Assembly: GCA_016929415.1 (NCBI GenBank)
Contig: JAFGIW010000209.1
Location: 1 to 59,706 of the forward strand
DNA: 59,706 nt
DNA from: Chitinispirillaceae bacterium
GTDB taxonomy: Bacteria > Fibrobacterota > Chitinivibrionia > Chitinivibrionales > Chitinispirillaceae
Direction: 5' to 3'
Made by a program: the position numbers and the translations under genes. The notes beneath the pieces were generated by a model. It did not search any database, was not told the DNA's origin, and was given only the letters and a program-made list of their open reading frames with translations. Shown here one piece after another: positions 44,530 through 53,640 of this stretch (within the stretch, counting starts at the first letter, position 1; every line of letters starts with the position of its first letter).

Positions 44530-45859
44530 CCATCTCTGGATGCCCTTTACCTCATGGCAGGATGCGATCGACTATCCTCCGCTGGTCATCAAACGAGCGT
44601 CGGGCATCCACCTGTACGACCGTGACGATAAAAGTTACATCGACGGCACAGGGTCGTGGTGGGTGAGCCTCTTCGGTCACGGCCATCCGCGCATCACCGC
44701 GGCGGTGAGGAAGCAACTCGAACAGGTGGAACATGTGATGATGGCCGGGTGCATTACGGAACCGACGCTTCATCTCACCGAACTGCTCGCGTCAATATTG
44801 CCCGGCGTCATGAGCAGGATATTTCTTTCCGACAACGGCTCCACCGCCGTCGAAGTTGCCCTGAAAATGGCGCTGCAGTACCATGCTTTAACCGGGTGCG
44901 GCAACCGCACCCGGTTCATCGCGCTCGGCGGCGGATACCACGGCGATACGCTGGGGGCGATGACGGTGGGAAGCATTCCCCGGTATCATGCGCTGTTCCA
45001 TGACCGTTTTAAAAAAGCCCTCTATACCGATCCGCCGTACTGTTACCGCTGTCCGTGCGGCAAAGAACCCGGCAGTTGCGCGGCACAGTGCATGGACTCG
45101 CTCGAAAAGCTGCTTGATGAATACCACTCCTCCGTCGCGGCGTTCATCTTCGAACCCATGGCGCAGGGGGCGGTCGGGATGCGGATCTATCCCGCCGTGG
45201 TGCTCGAACGCTGCTTCGCGCTCTGCAAAAAGTTCGGAATCCTCACCATCGCCGATGAGGTTGCCATGGGTTTCGGGAGGACCGGAAAGATGTTCGCCTG
45301 CGAACACGCCCATGTCAGCCCGGACATCATGTGTCTCGCGAAGGGGCTCACCGGCGGCTACCTGCCGCTTGCCGCTACCGTTGTCAATAAAACAATTTTC
45401 GACGCATTCAAAGGCGACGCCTTCTCGAACCGTACCTTCGAGCACGGCCACACCTTTACCGGCAACGCCCTCGCCTCGGCGGCCGCCTGTGCGTCCCTCG
45501 AACTGCTGCGTGAGTATGATATCCCGGCATCGCTCGGAGCACGTTCGTCGCAACTGTCGAAACTGCTGCGGACCTTTTATCGCTACGACATCGTCGGCGA
45601 CGTGCGCACGCTCGGCATGGTCGGCGCGATCGAGCTGGTCGCCGACCGGGCGACGAAAAAACGGCTGCCGGCGCGCGAACGCATCCCGTTTACCATCTGC
45701 CGAAACGCGCGTGCAAAAGGTCTCCTTATTCGCCCCATCGGCGACGTCATCTACTTCATGCTGCCGTACCTCACCACCGAAGAGCAGCTTGACCGGGTTG
45801 TCGCAATCACCCACGAAGCCTTCAAAGAAACCATCGATGAACAGCTCCCCCATCAATAA
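44507..45859 (+). CDS. bioA: Adenosylmethionine-8-amino-7-oxononanoate aminotransferase
   Basis: A 450-residue PLP enzyme converting KAPA to DAPA with SAM as amino donor. It starts DHLWMPFTSW, then DGTGSWWVSLFGHGHP, GGGYHGDTLGAM, ADEVAMGFGRTGKMFACEHA with the PLP Asp, AKGLTGGYLP with the Schiff-base Lys and GHTFTGNALASAAA. AAAGGA is placed well before the ATG inside bioD. It overlaps bioF by 23 bp. Confidence 0.97.
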   Translation: MQSSKAFDHLWMPFTSWQDAIDYPPLVIKRASGIHLYDRDDKSYIDGTGSWWVSLFGHGHPRITAAVRKQLEQVEHVMMAGCITEPTLHLTELLASILPGVMSRIFLSDNGSTAVEVALKMALQYHALTGCGNRTRFIALGGGYHGDTLGAMTVGSIPRYHALFHDRFKKALYTDPPYCYRCPCGKEPGSCAAQCMDSLEKLLDEYHSSVAAFIFEPMAQGAVGMRIYPAVVLERCFALCKKFGILTIADEVAMGFGRTGKMFACEHAHVSPDIMCLAKGLTGGYLPLAATVVNKTIFDAFKGDAFSNRTFEHGHTFTGNALASAAACASLELLREYDIPASLGARSSQLSKLLRTFYRYDIVGDVRTLGMVGAIELVADRATKKRLPARERIPFTICRNARAKGLLIRPIGDVIYFMLPYLTTEEQLDRVVAITHEAFKETIDEQLPHQ

Positions 45860-46988
45860 CCGTGTTGTCGAACAACTCGAAGAGCGTCGAAGGAACGGTC
45901 TTTTCAGAAGTATCGCCCCGTTCTTCATACCCGCCCCGGATCTCATGGACTGCTCGACGAACAGCTACCTCGGGCTTCATGCGAACGCCGAGGTAGCCCG
46001 CGAGGCCGCCCTGCTGACGGGAAATCAACTCTCCGGCAACCTCGCCTCACGGTTGATCGCCGGCACGTCCGCTCTTTACCGGCAGCTTGAGAAGGAAATC
46101 GCCGAATGGGAGAAGACCGAAACGGCGCTCGTCTTTACGAGCGGCTATGCGGCGAATCTAGGCATCATCCAGGCGCTCTGCACCCGTTCGACCGAGGTGT
46201 TCGCCGACCGTCTCAACCATGCTTCGCTCTACGACGGTATCAGGCTTTCGGGCTGCAGACTCGCCCGCTACAGTCATTGCGACATGGCTGACCTGAAAAA
46301 ACTCCTGCATCAATCAACAGCACCTGAAAAACTGATCATCACCGATACCGTCTTCAGCATGGACGGCGATCTCGCGCCGCTTTGCGACATCGGCGACCTT
46401 GCACGTTCCTCCGGCGCAATGGTGATGGTCGACGAAGCGCATGCAACAGGCATGTTCGGCGGAAACGGCAGCGGCCTTGTCGAGGCCACCGGCACCGCCG
46501 GTGCGATCGACGTCCGGATGGGAACGCTCAGCAAGGCAATCGCTGGGCTGGGCGGATATGTGGCGACAAGCGCCGCGCTGCACGATTATTTTGTCAATTT
46601 CAGCCGAAGCCTCATCTACTCGACCGGTCTCCCCCATCCGGTGCTCGCGCATGACCTTGCGGCAATCCGATACGTGCGTCAACATCCCGGTATCGGTGCC
46701 GCGGTCGTGAGGTCCGCCGACCGGATGCGCGAAGAACTCGTGCGGATCGGTTTCGCAACCGGTCCGGGTACGACACAGATCATCCCCTGTTTCGTGCGTG
46801 ACGAACAGGAAGCAATTGCGCTTTCATCCTGGCTGAAGGCCCGCAATATCATCGTCCCGGCGATACGGCCGCCGACGGTACCGAAAGGAAGTTCACGGCT
46901 GCGATTCTCCTGGTCGACATTGAGCGGCGATGACGCCCGTGAGACCATTATCGCTCATCTGCAACAGTGGAGGAAGGAACATGCATAA
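45837..46988 (+). CDS. bioF: 8-amino-7-oxononanoate synthase
   Basis: A 383-residue PLP enzyme condensing pimeloyl thioester with alanine. Motifs: STNSYLGLHANAEV, NHASLYDGIRLSG, DTVFSMDGDLAPL, VDEAHATGMFGGNGSGLVE and MGTLSKAIAGLGG with the PLP Lys. The ATG at 45837 gives the family length; the same frame is open much further upstream inside bioA in another reading phase and that is not coding. Overlaps suggest strict co-translation. Confidence 0.96.
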   Translation: MNSSPINNRVVEQLEERRRNGLFRSIAPFFIPAPDLMDCSTNSYLGLHANAEVAREAALLTGNQLSGNLASRLIAGTSALYRQLEKEIAEWEKTETALVFTSGYAANLGIIQALCTRSTEVFADRLNHASLYDGIRLSGCRLARYSHCDMADLKKLLHQSTAPEKLIITDTVFSMDGDLAPLCDIGDLARSSGAMVMVDEAHATGMFGGNGSGLVEATGTAGAIDVRMGTLSKAIAGLGGYVATSAALHDYFVNFSRSLIYSTGLPHPVLAHDLAAIRYVRQHPGIGAAVVRSADRMREELVRIGFATGPGTTQIIPCFVRDEQEAIALSSWLKARNIIVPAIRPPTVPKGSSRLRFSWSTLSGDDARETIIAHLQQWRKEHA

Positions 46989-47067
46989 CCGAAGGCCGCT
47001 CTCAGCGGCCGGGGCCACGAAACAGCGGTTCGATCCGCAGTTGACATTTCTCCGAAAGGAATCCCGC

Positions 47068-48048
47068 ATGAATTTATTTGAGGCGGCCTCGCGCCTTTAC
47101 TCCCACGCAATCGACGGCGGCATCGATCCGGCCGGCATCGACGCCGTCATCGACTGGCCGAAAGAGTCGCTGTCGGTTCTCTTCGCCGCGACCGATCAGG
47201 TGCGTCGGCGCTTTTACGGAACTACCGTCGATCCCTGCTCGCTCATGAATGTCAAGTCGGGCGGCTGCAGCGAGGACTGCGCCTTCTGCGCGCAATCGGG
47301 GCACAACAGCGCTTCGGTCGGCGTCACCGGGCTCGCCGATCCGGAGGAGATTAAAAAACGCCTCGCCCTTGCCCGCGGTCACGACCTGCCCTTCTGCGTC
47401 GTATCGAGCGGACGGCGCCTCACCCGAAACGAAATCAGAACAATCTGCAGCGCGCTCAAGGATGTCTCGGGCGAGAAGCACGCCTCCCTCGGCATTCTCG
47501 ACGACGGGGAGTTCGCCCTCCTGCGCGACGCAGGGGTCGTCTGCTACAACCACAATCTCGAAACAAGCCGCTCCTTTTTCCCGAAGATCGTCTCCACCCA
47601 CACCTGGGAGGAACGTGTTGCGACGGTCAAACGCGCAAAGGCCGCGGGTCTGCGGGTCTGCTGCGGCGGGATTTTCGGTGTTGGGGAAACGTGGGCCGAC
47701 CGCAGAGAGTTCTGTCTGCAGATCAGGGGACTCGACGTCGATATCATCCCTCTCAATTTTTTCAACCCCGTTCCCGGCACGCGGCTCGCCCCGCCTGTTG
47801 AATCACCGCTTGACTTCCTTAAGATCGTCGCGTTCTTCCGGCTTGTCATGCCGGCAAAGACCATCAAGGTCTGCGGCGGACGGGAACTGCACCTCGGCGG
47901 ACTGCAGGGGCTGATGTTCTTTGCCGGTGCGAACGGGTATGTGTCGGGAGGCTACCTGACGACGCCGGGTGCGGGGATCGATGCGGATGACATGATGATC
48001 GCGGGGCTGGGATTAAAAAAGAGGGGGGTCGAGGGGTTCAACGAATAA
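47068..48048 (+). CDS. bioB: Biotin synthase
   Basis: A 326-residue radical SAM enzyme inserting sulfur into dethiobiotin. The SAM cluster is CSEDCAFCAQS (Cys67, Cys71, Cys74); further family blocks are CVVSSGRRLT, YNHNLETSRSFFPKIV and NFFNPVPGTRL. The start has AAAGGA 7 bases upstream, and the 79-bp gap after bioF contains a hairpin GGCCGCT-CTC-AGCGGCC (46994-47010). It is the last gene of bioDAFB; bioC and bioH or equivalents for pimeloyl synthesis are not in the window. Confidence 0.97.
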   Translation: MNLFEAASRLYSHAIDGGIDPAGIDAVIDWPKESLSVLFAATDQVRRRFYGTTVDPCSLMNVKSGGCSEDCAFCAQSGHNSASVGVTGLADPEEIKKRLALARGHDLPFCVVSSGRRLTRNEIRTICSALKDVSGEKHASLGILDDGEFALLRDAGVVCYNHNLETSRSFFPKIVSTHTWEERVATVKRAKAAGLRVCCGGIFGVGETWADRREFCLQIRGLDVDIIPLNFFNPVPGTRLAPPVESPLDFLKIVAFFRLVMPAKTIKVCGGRELHLGGLQGLMFFAGANGYVSGGYLTTPGAGIDADDMMIAGLGLKKRGVEGFNE

Positions 48049-48667
48049 GGCATGATGGTCGAAAAAGTGAATTTTAATCCAACTGTCAAAGAGGACTATT
48101 TCACGACGGACTATCTGGAAAAGTAGCGTCTGTCGTCTTCCACCGCATCACCACCGCCCGCGCCTGCCTGCGCGGAGCCGTAAAGGGGCGGGTTGCCGCT
48201 ACGGCGGAGGCGGGTAGGTTGAGAATCGGAGGTCGCATAACTGAGGATCGGGGATTTTTCCGGCCCGAGTTTTACGGCCTCCCGCATCAGTGGCGAAAGG
48301 CGGAGTTGGGGGCGGCGTCTTTTGGGTCTTCGCTGCAGAAAAAAAGGCAACTATCTAACCCGAATTATTCATAAACTTTTATGCTGCGGCGCCGGACTGC
48401 CCATCATCTCGGGCCGTCCTCGCTCGCCGCATCCTCAAAATGCTGATATGTGAGTAGCGTCCCCGACCACGGCCAAACAGGTAGTTTTGTTATACTTACA
48501 AAATTTTTACTCCATCAGCTTACATTCGAGTTATATTACTATTTTCGTTTCAAAAAGGGTTATGCACAAGGGACCGGCGAAAAGCCGGTTTCAATCTTCC
48601 TGCAGTGTATTCGCAGAGTGAAAATAATCAAAACATACTTCCCAAATTATCACGGGGGAGAAATGCC
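48049..48667. other. Intergenic region after bioB with repeats and a hairpin
   Basis: No gene supported. Bases 48053-48127 encode a possible 24-residue peptide (VEKVNFNPTVKEDYFTTDY) that looks like a gene remnant. The middle (about 48150-48460) is GC-rich repeat-like sequence. Just upstream of the OmpA-family gene there is a hairpin ACCGGC-GAAAA-GCCGGT (48573-48589) and an AT-rich probable promoter region (48480-48545). Confidence 0.4.
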
Positions 48668-49756
48668 ATGAAATCAGGAATGAGTGTAATGATGATGTTT
48701 CTCATTGCTGCAGCCGGTGTTGCAGTGATACCGATGTCCGTCCGGGCCGATTATCCGGACCATGGGATGTATCTCGGCGCCTATGGCGGGTTTAACCTGA
48801 AGACAGGAAAATGGAGCCTGGGATCAGTGGCGGATACGATGATTGACGGCAGCCTGCAACCCCGTTCTTCACCAGTATGGGGAGTGCGGTGGGGTTACCA
48901 CTTCCTACCGCAGCTCATCGGTGAGGCAGGGCTGGGCCTGCTGCCGGTGAAATCCTCCTTTGAAGTGAATAATACCGTCTTCAAGATCGATCTTGATCTT
49001 TATTACCATCTGCTGCGCAAAGACATCTCCCCTTTCATCGGTATCGGCACCGGATCGCATATGTGTACAAACAACGGCGATCTTGGGAGCGATTTTGATC
49101 TTCAGATGCACTTTTCCCTCGGCGTCCGCAGTCTGATCACCCCTGCAATTGCGTTGCGTTTCGAAGTTCGTGATTACATTATCGACGACTATTCCGAAAA
49201 CGGGATAGGACAGAACCTCGAAATTACCGGAGGCATTGACTTTTACCTGAATGCGCCGAAGGAAACACCTCCGCCTCCTCCACCGCCCGCTCCCCCACCA
49301 CCGCCACCCTCGGACCGCGACAATGACGGCGTCCTGGACGACGTCGACAACTGCCCCGATCAAACCGGGGTGCCTGAGTATCAGGGATGTGTTCCCGAAG
49401 CAATGAAAAGTTTTACCGGTGCCATAAAAGGCATCTACTTTCAAACAGGCAGCGCCAGAATTCTTCCGAAATCATACACGACGCTTGACCGGGCGGTTGC
49501 CGAACTCGAAAAATACAAGACACTGCGGCTGCGCATCGAAGGACACACGGACAACGCGGGCAAGCCCGATTTAAACCGGAAACTCTCGGAATCCCGCGCG
49601 GAAAGCGTGAAAGCATACTTCATATCCAAAGGTATTGATTCAAGCCGGCTGGAGACCGCAGGCTATGGCGACACCCGGCCCGTGGAAGACAACAAGACCG
49701 CCGCGGGCCGCGCCGCCAACCGCCGTATCGAGTTTTCGATTCCGGGGGGGTGGTAG
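48668..49756 (+). CDS. OmpA-family outer-membrane protein
   Basis: A 362-residue protein with signal peptide (about 1-27), an eight-strand-like barrel (about 30-200), a proline-rich linker (about 200-218), a thrombospondin-type-3 calcium loop DRDNDGVLDDVDNCPDQTG and a C-terminal OmpA/MotB peptidoglycan-binding domain (IEGHTDNAGKPDLNRKLSES, AGYGDTRPVEDNKTAAGRAA, NRRIEF). It tethers the outer membrane to peptidoglycan. GGGGGAG precedes the ATG. Confidence 0.95.
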   Translation: MKSGMSVMMMFLIAAAGVAVIPMSVRADYPDHGMYLGAYGGFNLKTGKWSLGSVADTMIDGSLQPRSSPVWGVRWGYHFLPQLIGEAGLGLLPVKSSFEVNNTVFKIDLDLYYHLLRKDISPFIGIGTGSHMCTNNGDLGSDFDLQMHFSLGVRSLITPAIALRFEVRDYIIDDYSENGIGQNLEITGGIDFYLNAPKETPPPPPPPAPPPPPPSDRDNDGVLDDVDNCPDQTGVPEYQGCVPEAMKSFTGAIKGIYFQTGSARILPKSYTTLDRAVAELEKYKTLRLRIEGHTDNAGKPDLNRKLSESRAESVKAYFISKGIDSSRLETAGYGDTRPVEDNKTAAGRAANRRIEFSIPGGW

Positions 49757-49888
49757 TTTGCGGAAGTCAAAACCGTGATCGGCGCGTGAATGACGGGGTG
49801 AATGCCCCGCCCGGAAGCTGAAGTACAATTTTAAAATGCCCGTCTTCTTCTCTAATGCGAAGCGAAGCTTTAGCAATGCAATTTAATA

Positions 49889-51622
49889 CTATATGTCACT
49901 TACTTTACTCAAACGATTAAAATTGAACTTTCTTATAAGGAGGTACAGTACGCTTAATAAAACTCCTATCAGAGTAAGGCCGTTCCCGAACATACGAACA
50001 GGTGTTTCGGTATAGGAAACGCGAAGCGAGTGTTCACCGGGAATCAGCACGATCTTCTGCAGACCGGTAGTATCAGATGGCTTAATGGAAACCGGCACGG
50101 CATCGGCCCATGCTTTCCAACCCGGAAAATAAAACTGCGGCAACACCAAAGACGCCGTATCGTTATTTTGACACACGACATTCCACGTTGAACCGGACCT
50201 TTGCATATGCAGAACCGTGATACCTTCGTTGTTTTTATACGGCGGTTTGCCGTCACTTGGTTGAAGTACATCTGAATACAACGTATCGACGGAGGACAGG
50301 GGTCCCGATACGAATGGCATTTGTGCCCAGTGGGGTCGGTAATCCTGAGTCCCCCATATCTCAGAACGGATGGCGGATCGTTTTGTTTTTACTGAATCGG
50401 CCGTATTCGGAATTTGAATCAAGGATTTGTGAAAAAGTATTACTGCAATGCTTGTCAGAATCACCGCCGCCCATTTCAATCTCCTATTCGGTATGTAATA
50501 AGGGAACGCCCCGGCCGCAAACGAGAGAAAAAACATCCCCGGCGCAAGAAAACGCCAGGGGAATTGTACAATCGACAAAAACGGCAAAAGAGTCCATAGT
50601 ATGGCAGATAAACGTGTAGCCATAAAGAAATACAGCAATGACACGCAGCAAAACCCGACAATATACCGCGCAGTTTTTTTCGTGCAGCGAGAACGAAATG
50701 AAAAACATACCGCCGTCATGGCCGACAATATGTGCACCATTCCGACTTCTGTTGTCAATCCGAAAGCAGACCAATGAAAGAACAGCTTCAACGGGTTGAC
50801 AAATGACCTCCGGTAATCATACTGAAGAAAATAGTCCATACGGATTAAGCCGCGTTCCAGCAGAATCGGCAACCAGAAGAATGCTGAAATCAAAACCGCT
50901 AAAATCCAGCTGAAGACCAGGCCGACATACCGGCGCTTCCTTTCTTCCAGGGAAAAAGACGATGTTTTAATTTCAAGCAAAGAAATCACCGCTGCAGCCG
51001 GGAGAAATAATATCGGCATCAGATTATGTGTCGTTATCAATCCGGCAATGAACCAGGCGCCCAAAAACACCCACCGTTTCCGACCGTTTTCCGTCCATTT
51101 ACTCAACGCGAAAAAAATCCATGGAAACCATATAAAGGATGCCAGTTCACTATATGCTCCGCGTACGAAAGCATCTACCAGATGGTAAGGTGCATAACTA
51201 TACAAAACCGCCGCAAGAATACCGGATGGAACATCAAACAGCCTGCCGGCATAAAGAAACATGCCGATTGCCGCCACTACAAATGTAAGAAATGCCGTGC
51301 ACTCAACCGCCGAACCGACGGGAAGACCCAGAAAATTCAGAACAACGGCAATATGATAAAACAACATACCATAAAAGGACGGATACGGACTTCCGTAACC
51401 ACCGTCAAAGTCGACAAACCAGCGTGGAGGAATCTGACCCTCAGCCAAAGCATCTCGAAGCGCTGCAACACGCATGAACGGCACATGACGGTCATGAGCT
51501 ATCTGATATCCCGATTGCAGGTACGGAATCGCGAGAGGAAATAAACTCAACAGCAGTATAATAATCGGCACGATCAGGTGTCGGACCAATTTTTGTGCAA
51601 AAGAGTTTTCTGCCGTTCCCAT
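49889..51622 (-). CDS. Polytopic membrane protein, PTPS-related/YfhO-like
   Basis: A 577-residue protein with about 11-12 membrane segments. The first periplasmic loop carries DRHVPFMRVAALRDALAEGQ, IPPRWFVDFDGGYGSPYPSF, the region of the 6-pyruvoyl-tetrahydropterin-synthase-related (GT-C-like) family. The C-terminal periplasmic strand domain (about 430-545: LPQFYFPGWKAWADAVPVSI) resembles YfhO-type glycosyltransferases. A role in lipid-linked sugar transfer is inferred. It starts with GGTGGGA upstream and is convergent with the OmpA-family gene. Confidence 0.83.
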   Translation of the reverse strand: MGTAENSFAQKLVRHLIVPIIILLLSLFPLAIPYLQSGYQIAHDRHVPFMRVAALRDALAEGQIPPRWFVDFDGGYGSPYPSFYGMLFYHIAVVLNFLGLPVGSAVECTAFLTFVVAAIGMFLYAGRLFDVPSGILAAVLYSYAPYHLVDAFVRGAYSELASFIWFPWIFFALSKWTENGRKRWVFLGAWFIAGLITTHNLMPILFLPAAAVISLLEIKTSSFSLEERKRRYVGLVFSWILAVLISAFFWLPILLERGLIRMDYFLQYDYRRSFVNPLKLFFHWSAFGLTTEVGMVHILSAMTAVCFSFRSRCTKKTARYIVGFCCVSLLYFFMATRLSAILWTLLPFLSIVQFPWRFLAPGMFFLSFAAGAFPYYIPNRRLKWAAVILTSIAVILFHKSLIQIPNTADSVKTKRSAIRSEIWGTQDYRPHWAQMPFVSGPLSSVDTLYSDVLQPSDGKPPYKNNEGITVLHMQRSGSTWNVVCQNNDTASLVLPQFYFPGWKAWADAVPVSIKPSDTTGLQKIVLIPGEHSLRVSYTETPVRMFGNGLTLIGVLLSVLYLLIRKFNFNRLSKVSDI

Positions 51623-52426
51623 TAATTCCCACCGGGTAGTTGAGTAATGAATTCAATGATAATCAAATTGTAATGAACACATGTTCTGCGGCATTTTTGT
51701 ACGTAAACGTTCCCCTCTACTCACGCGTGGCCACCATGAAACACGAACCGCAGTGACGGTTTTTTCCCCCCGGATCAGGTAGGGATTCATGTAAAATCAT
51801 TCGGCACGTGATCTACTTTCTGCCGGCTCCCCCTACTAACTGATAGATATTTGATTTTTTTCTGTTTGGGCTGTAAATTCCGGATAATTATTTGACGATG
51901 GGTATTCTTTAAACACCTCAATCCGACACTTCCCTCAGTTTAGCCACACCACTCATAAGAAAATAGGTGTCTTGTTGTTTATAATGCAACAATAGCACAT
52001 AGCTGTCGCAAAAAGGGTTATTCTCAAACAGTGACCTTCACTCTTAAACGAGACAGGGAACACGGATGCTGATGCGCCGTCCATCCATCCCGCTAAGCGG
52101 GATCAACGCCGTCGGCTGCGCCGCAGGTTAACCGGATCGTTAGAATGTAATCCATATGCATTATATATACGCAATCGGTTTTTTTTAGTGGAACAATCCA
52201 TACCCTGCGCCACAAATCATTTGCAGCCCATGGAAAGAAACACCGTCAACGAAGCAACGGGTAATCACTCCCTGCGAAAGATGTCTTCAATGATTGCTTT
52301 TGATCCTTGCGACACCTATTTTCATCTCTATCTCGAACAAAGCGCGTTGAATTATCGGTTATGCGGGTTTAAAGGTTAGAAGAAAATCGTAATAAAATCA
52401 CCCTATTTTCACAAAGGAAGGTTTGT
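51623..52426. other. Long intergenic region upstream of the CBM-like gene
   Basis: About 800 bp without a supported gene. It contains the conserved element at 51936-52020, a small CCCGCT-AAGCGGG hairpin near 52089-52101 and an AT-rich stretch at 52150-52190. A frame of 63 codons at 52188-52379 has no coding character. Confidence 0.5.
51936..52020 (+). promoter_or_regulatory. Conserved 90-bp element, copy A
   Basis: Shares CAGTTT, ACACCA, AAAATAGGT (51960) and ATAGCTGTCGCAAAAA (51999) in order with copy B at 55402-55490. The distance between AAAATAGGT and ATAGCTGTCGC is 39 bp in both, and about two thirds of the bases in between agree. It lies 400 bp before the CBM-like gene start. Function unknown; a promoter, leader RNA or repeat is possible. 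Confidence 0.6.
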
Positions 52427-53239
52427 ATGATTCTTAAAAACAGAGTTTTTTTTCTGATGATTACCGTTGCGGCCAATTCGCTGTTTGCCGCGAACCTTTT
52501 TTCCACCAACAGCGGATTCGAAACAGCCATAACTCCCTGGAAACTATCTTTTCAAGATACCGCAATTGCAAACGCCGCGATATCCCAGGGGACCGATGGC
52601 GTCAAATTCGGGACAAAATATTGCAGAATAAACGTCACCAAGGTTGATGCAGATTCAGTAGGTAATAACTGGTATATTCAACTCTGGGAGCCTACATGGA
52701 CAGCCGGCAAGGATGTCAAATACACTTATTCCTGCTGGGCAAAATCCGGTGATGCCAATTCCCATTTGATCCATATTGCTGCGACGGGAGATTCGGCGAG
52801 TGAATATACCTATCAAGATGGAACATCATTTACGCTCTCAACAGAATGGCAAAAGTGCGAACATTCATATACATGGACTCAAACCGGTACGACGAAGAAG
52901 CATTTTCGTATTTTTCTCGCCGGTTCGACGGGAGCCGTATGTTTCGACAGTATGGCTTTAGATACCGGTCTCACTACGATAGTACAAGAACCTTTTGCAA
53001 TCTCCAACCGCAACGAAACATTCAACTACGGCGTTCAATTATTGCCGAGTTGTCTACGAATTGTTTTAGGAAATTCACCACCGGTTTCAAACACTGTAGC
53101 GATTTATTCCGTCGGCGGACGGTTGCTTTCATCGCAGAAGATTCCGGCCGCTACGTCAACCTTCGCAATCCCGAAACCTTCGTCCGGCGCATGGGTCGTG
53201 GATGTAAATTCTAATAAAAAAGTCATCCGGATACCTTGA
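52427..53239 (+). CDS. Secreted CBM-like protein with C-terminal sorting domain
   Basis: A 270-residue protein with signal peptide (about 1-22), a carbohydrate-binding-module-4/9-like jelly roll (about 23-180: STNSGFETAITPWKLSFQDT, YTYSCWAKSGDANSHLIHIA, TKKHFRIFLAGSTGAVCFDS) and a C-terminal sorting domain (VAIYSVGGRLLSSQKIP, SGAWVVDVNSNKKVIRIP) of the type IX-like kind found in Fibrobacterota. AAGGAAGG precedes the ATG and a strong terminator follows. It binds glycan or is itself anchored; no catalytic domain is visible. Confidence 0.82.
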   Translation: MILKNRVFFLMITVAANSLFAANLFSTNSGFETAITPWKLSFQDTAIANAAISQGTDGVKFGTKYCRINVTKVDADSVGNNWYIQLWEPTWTAGKDVKYTYSCWAKSGDANSHLIHIAATGDSASEYTYQDGTSFTLSTEWQKCEHSYTWTQTGTTKKHFRIFLAGSTGAVCFDSMALDTGLTTIVQEPFAISNRNETFNYGVQLLPSCLRIVLGNSPPVSNTVAIYSVGGRLLSSQKIPAATSTFAIPKPSSGAWVVDVNSNKKVIRIP

Positions 53240-53264
53240 TAAAACATTGCATTCAAATCCGAAA

Positions 53265-53290
53265 AAAACGCATCGAAAGATGCGTTTTCT
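53265..53290 (+). terminator. Rho-independent terminator after the CBM-like gene
   Basis: Stem AAAACGCATC (53265-53274) and GATGCGTTTT (53279-53288) with a GAAA tetraloop and T-rich end. It is symmetric enough to act for the opposing strand as well. Confidence 0.92.
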
Positions 53291-53446
53291 ATTTGGAGCG
53301 GTTATATATATGACCACGGTCGAAGCGCGCAGGTATGGACCCCTTATGTAAGGGGAACCCGCGGCATGAGACCGGACGGCATGGTGTGGTTGTGACTGAC
53401 CATGTTTATGTATTATACACCCGCCTGTATTCCGAAATGAAAAAGG

Positions 53447-53640
53447 TTATCGTTTTGCCCGAAATACACCCTGATTCGAAATAACATACAGCTCATCCTG
53501 AAAGTTTATCAGGTCAAAAGTACAGGGCTTAGCGTTAAATCCAACGGCTTTGGCATGGTTACGCGATAGTTCACTTGAATCCAACACCGGGATTGGCGCC
53601 GCTCCGTTGAAAACGCCGGATACCGCACGCTTATGGAACG
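53447..53640 (-). pseudogene. Remnant sorting-domain tail
   Basis: A frame that overlaps the end of the DUF5107-like gene in a different phase and continues for about 60 codons: AVSGVFNGAAPIPVLDSSEL, then FDLINFQDELYVISNQGVFR and AKR before the stop. The closing block matches the F-D-L-x-x-x-x-x-[DG]-LYVIS pattern of the C-terminal sorting domains in this region. It has no start of its own, so it is most likely a leftover 3' end of another secreted-protein gene. Confidence 0.4.

Noticed and set aside
44888-45946. Long antisense frame over bioA
   Set aside because: Shadow of the GC-rich bioA codon pattern; Arg/Gly/Asp-rich with no domain.
52105-52147. Integron attC-like site (GGTTAACCGGATCGTTAG)
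   Set aside because: The right half resembles an attC, but no complementary left-hand core was found and there is no integrase or cassette array.
52188-52379. 63-codon frame before the CBM-like gene
   Set aside because: No ribosome site, no domain and atypical composition; probably upstream regulatory DNA.
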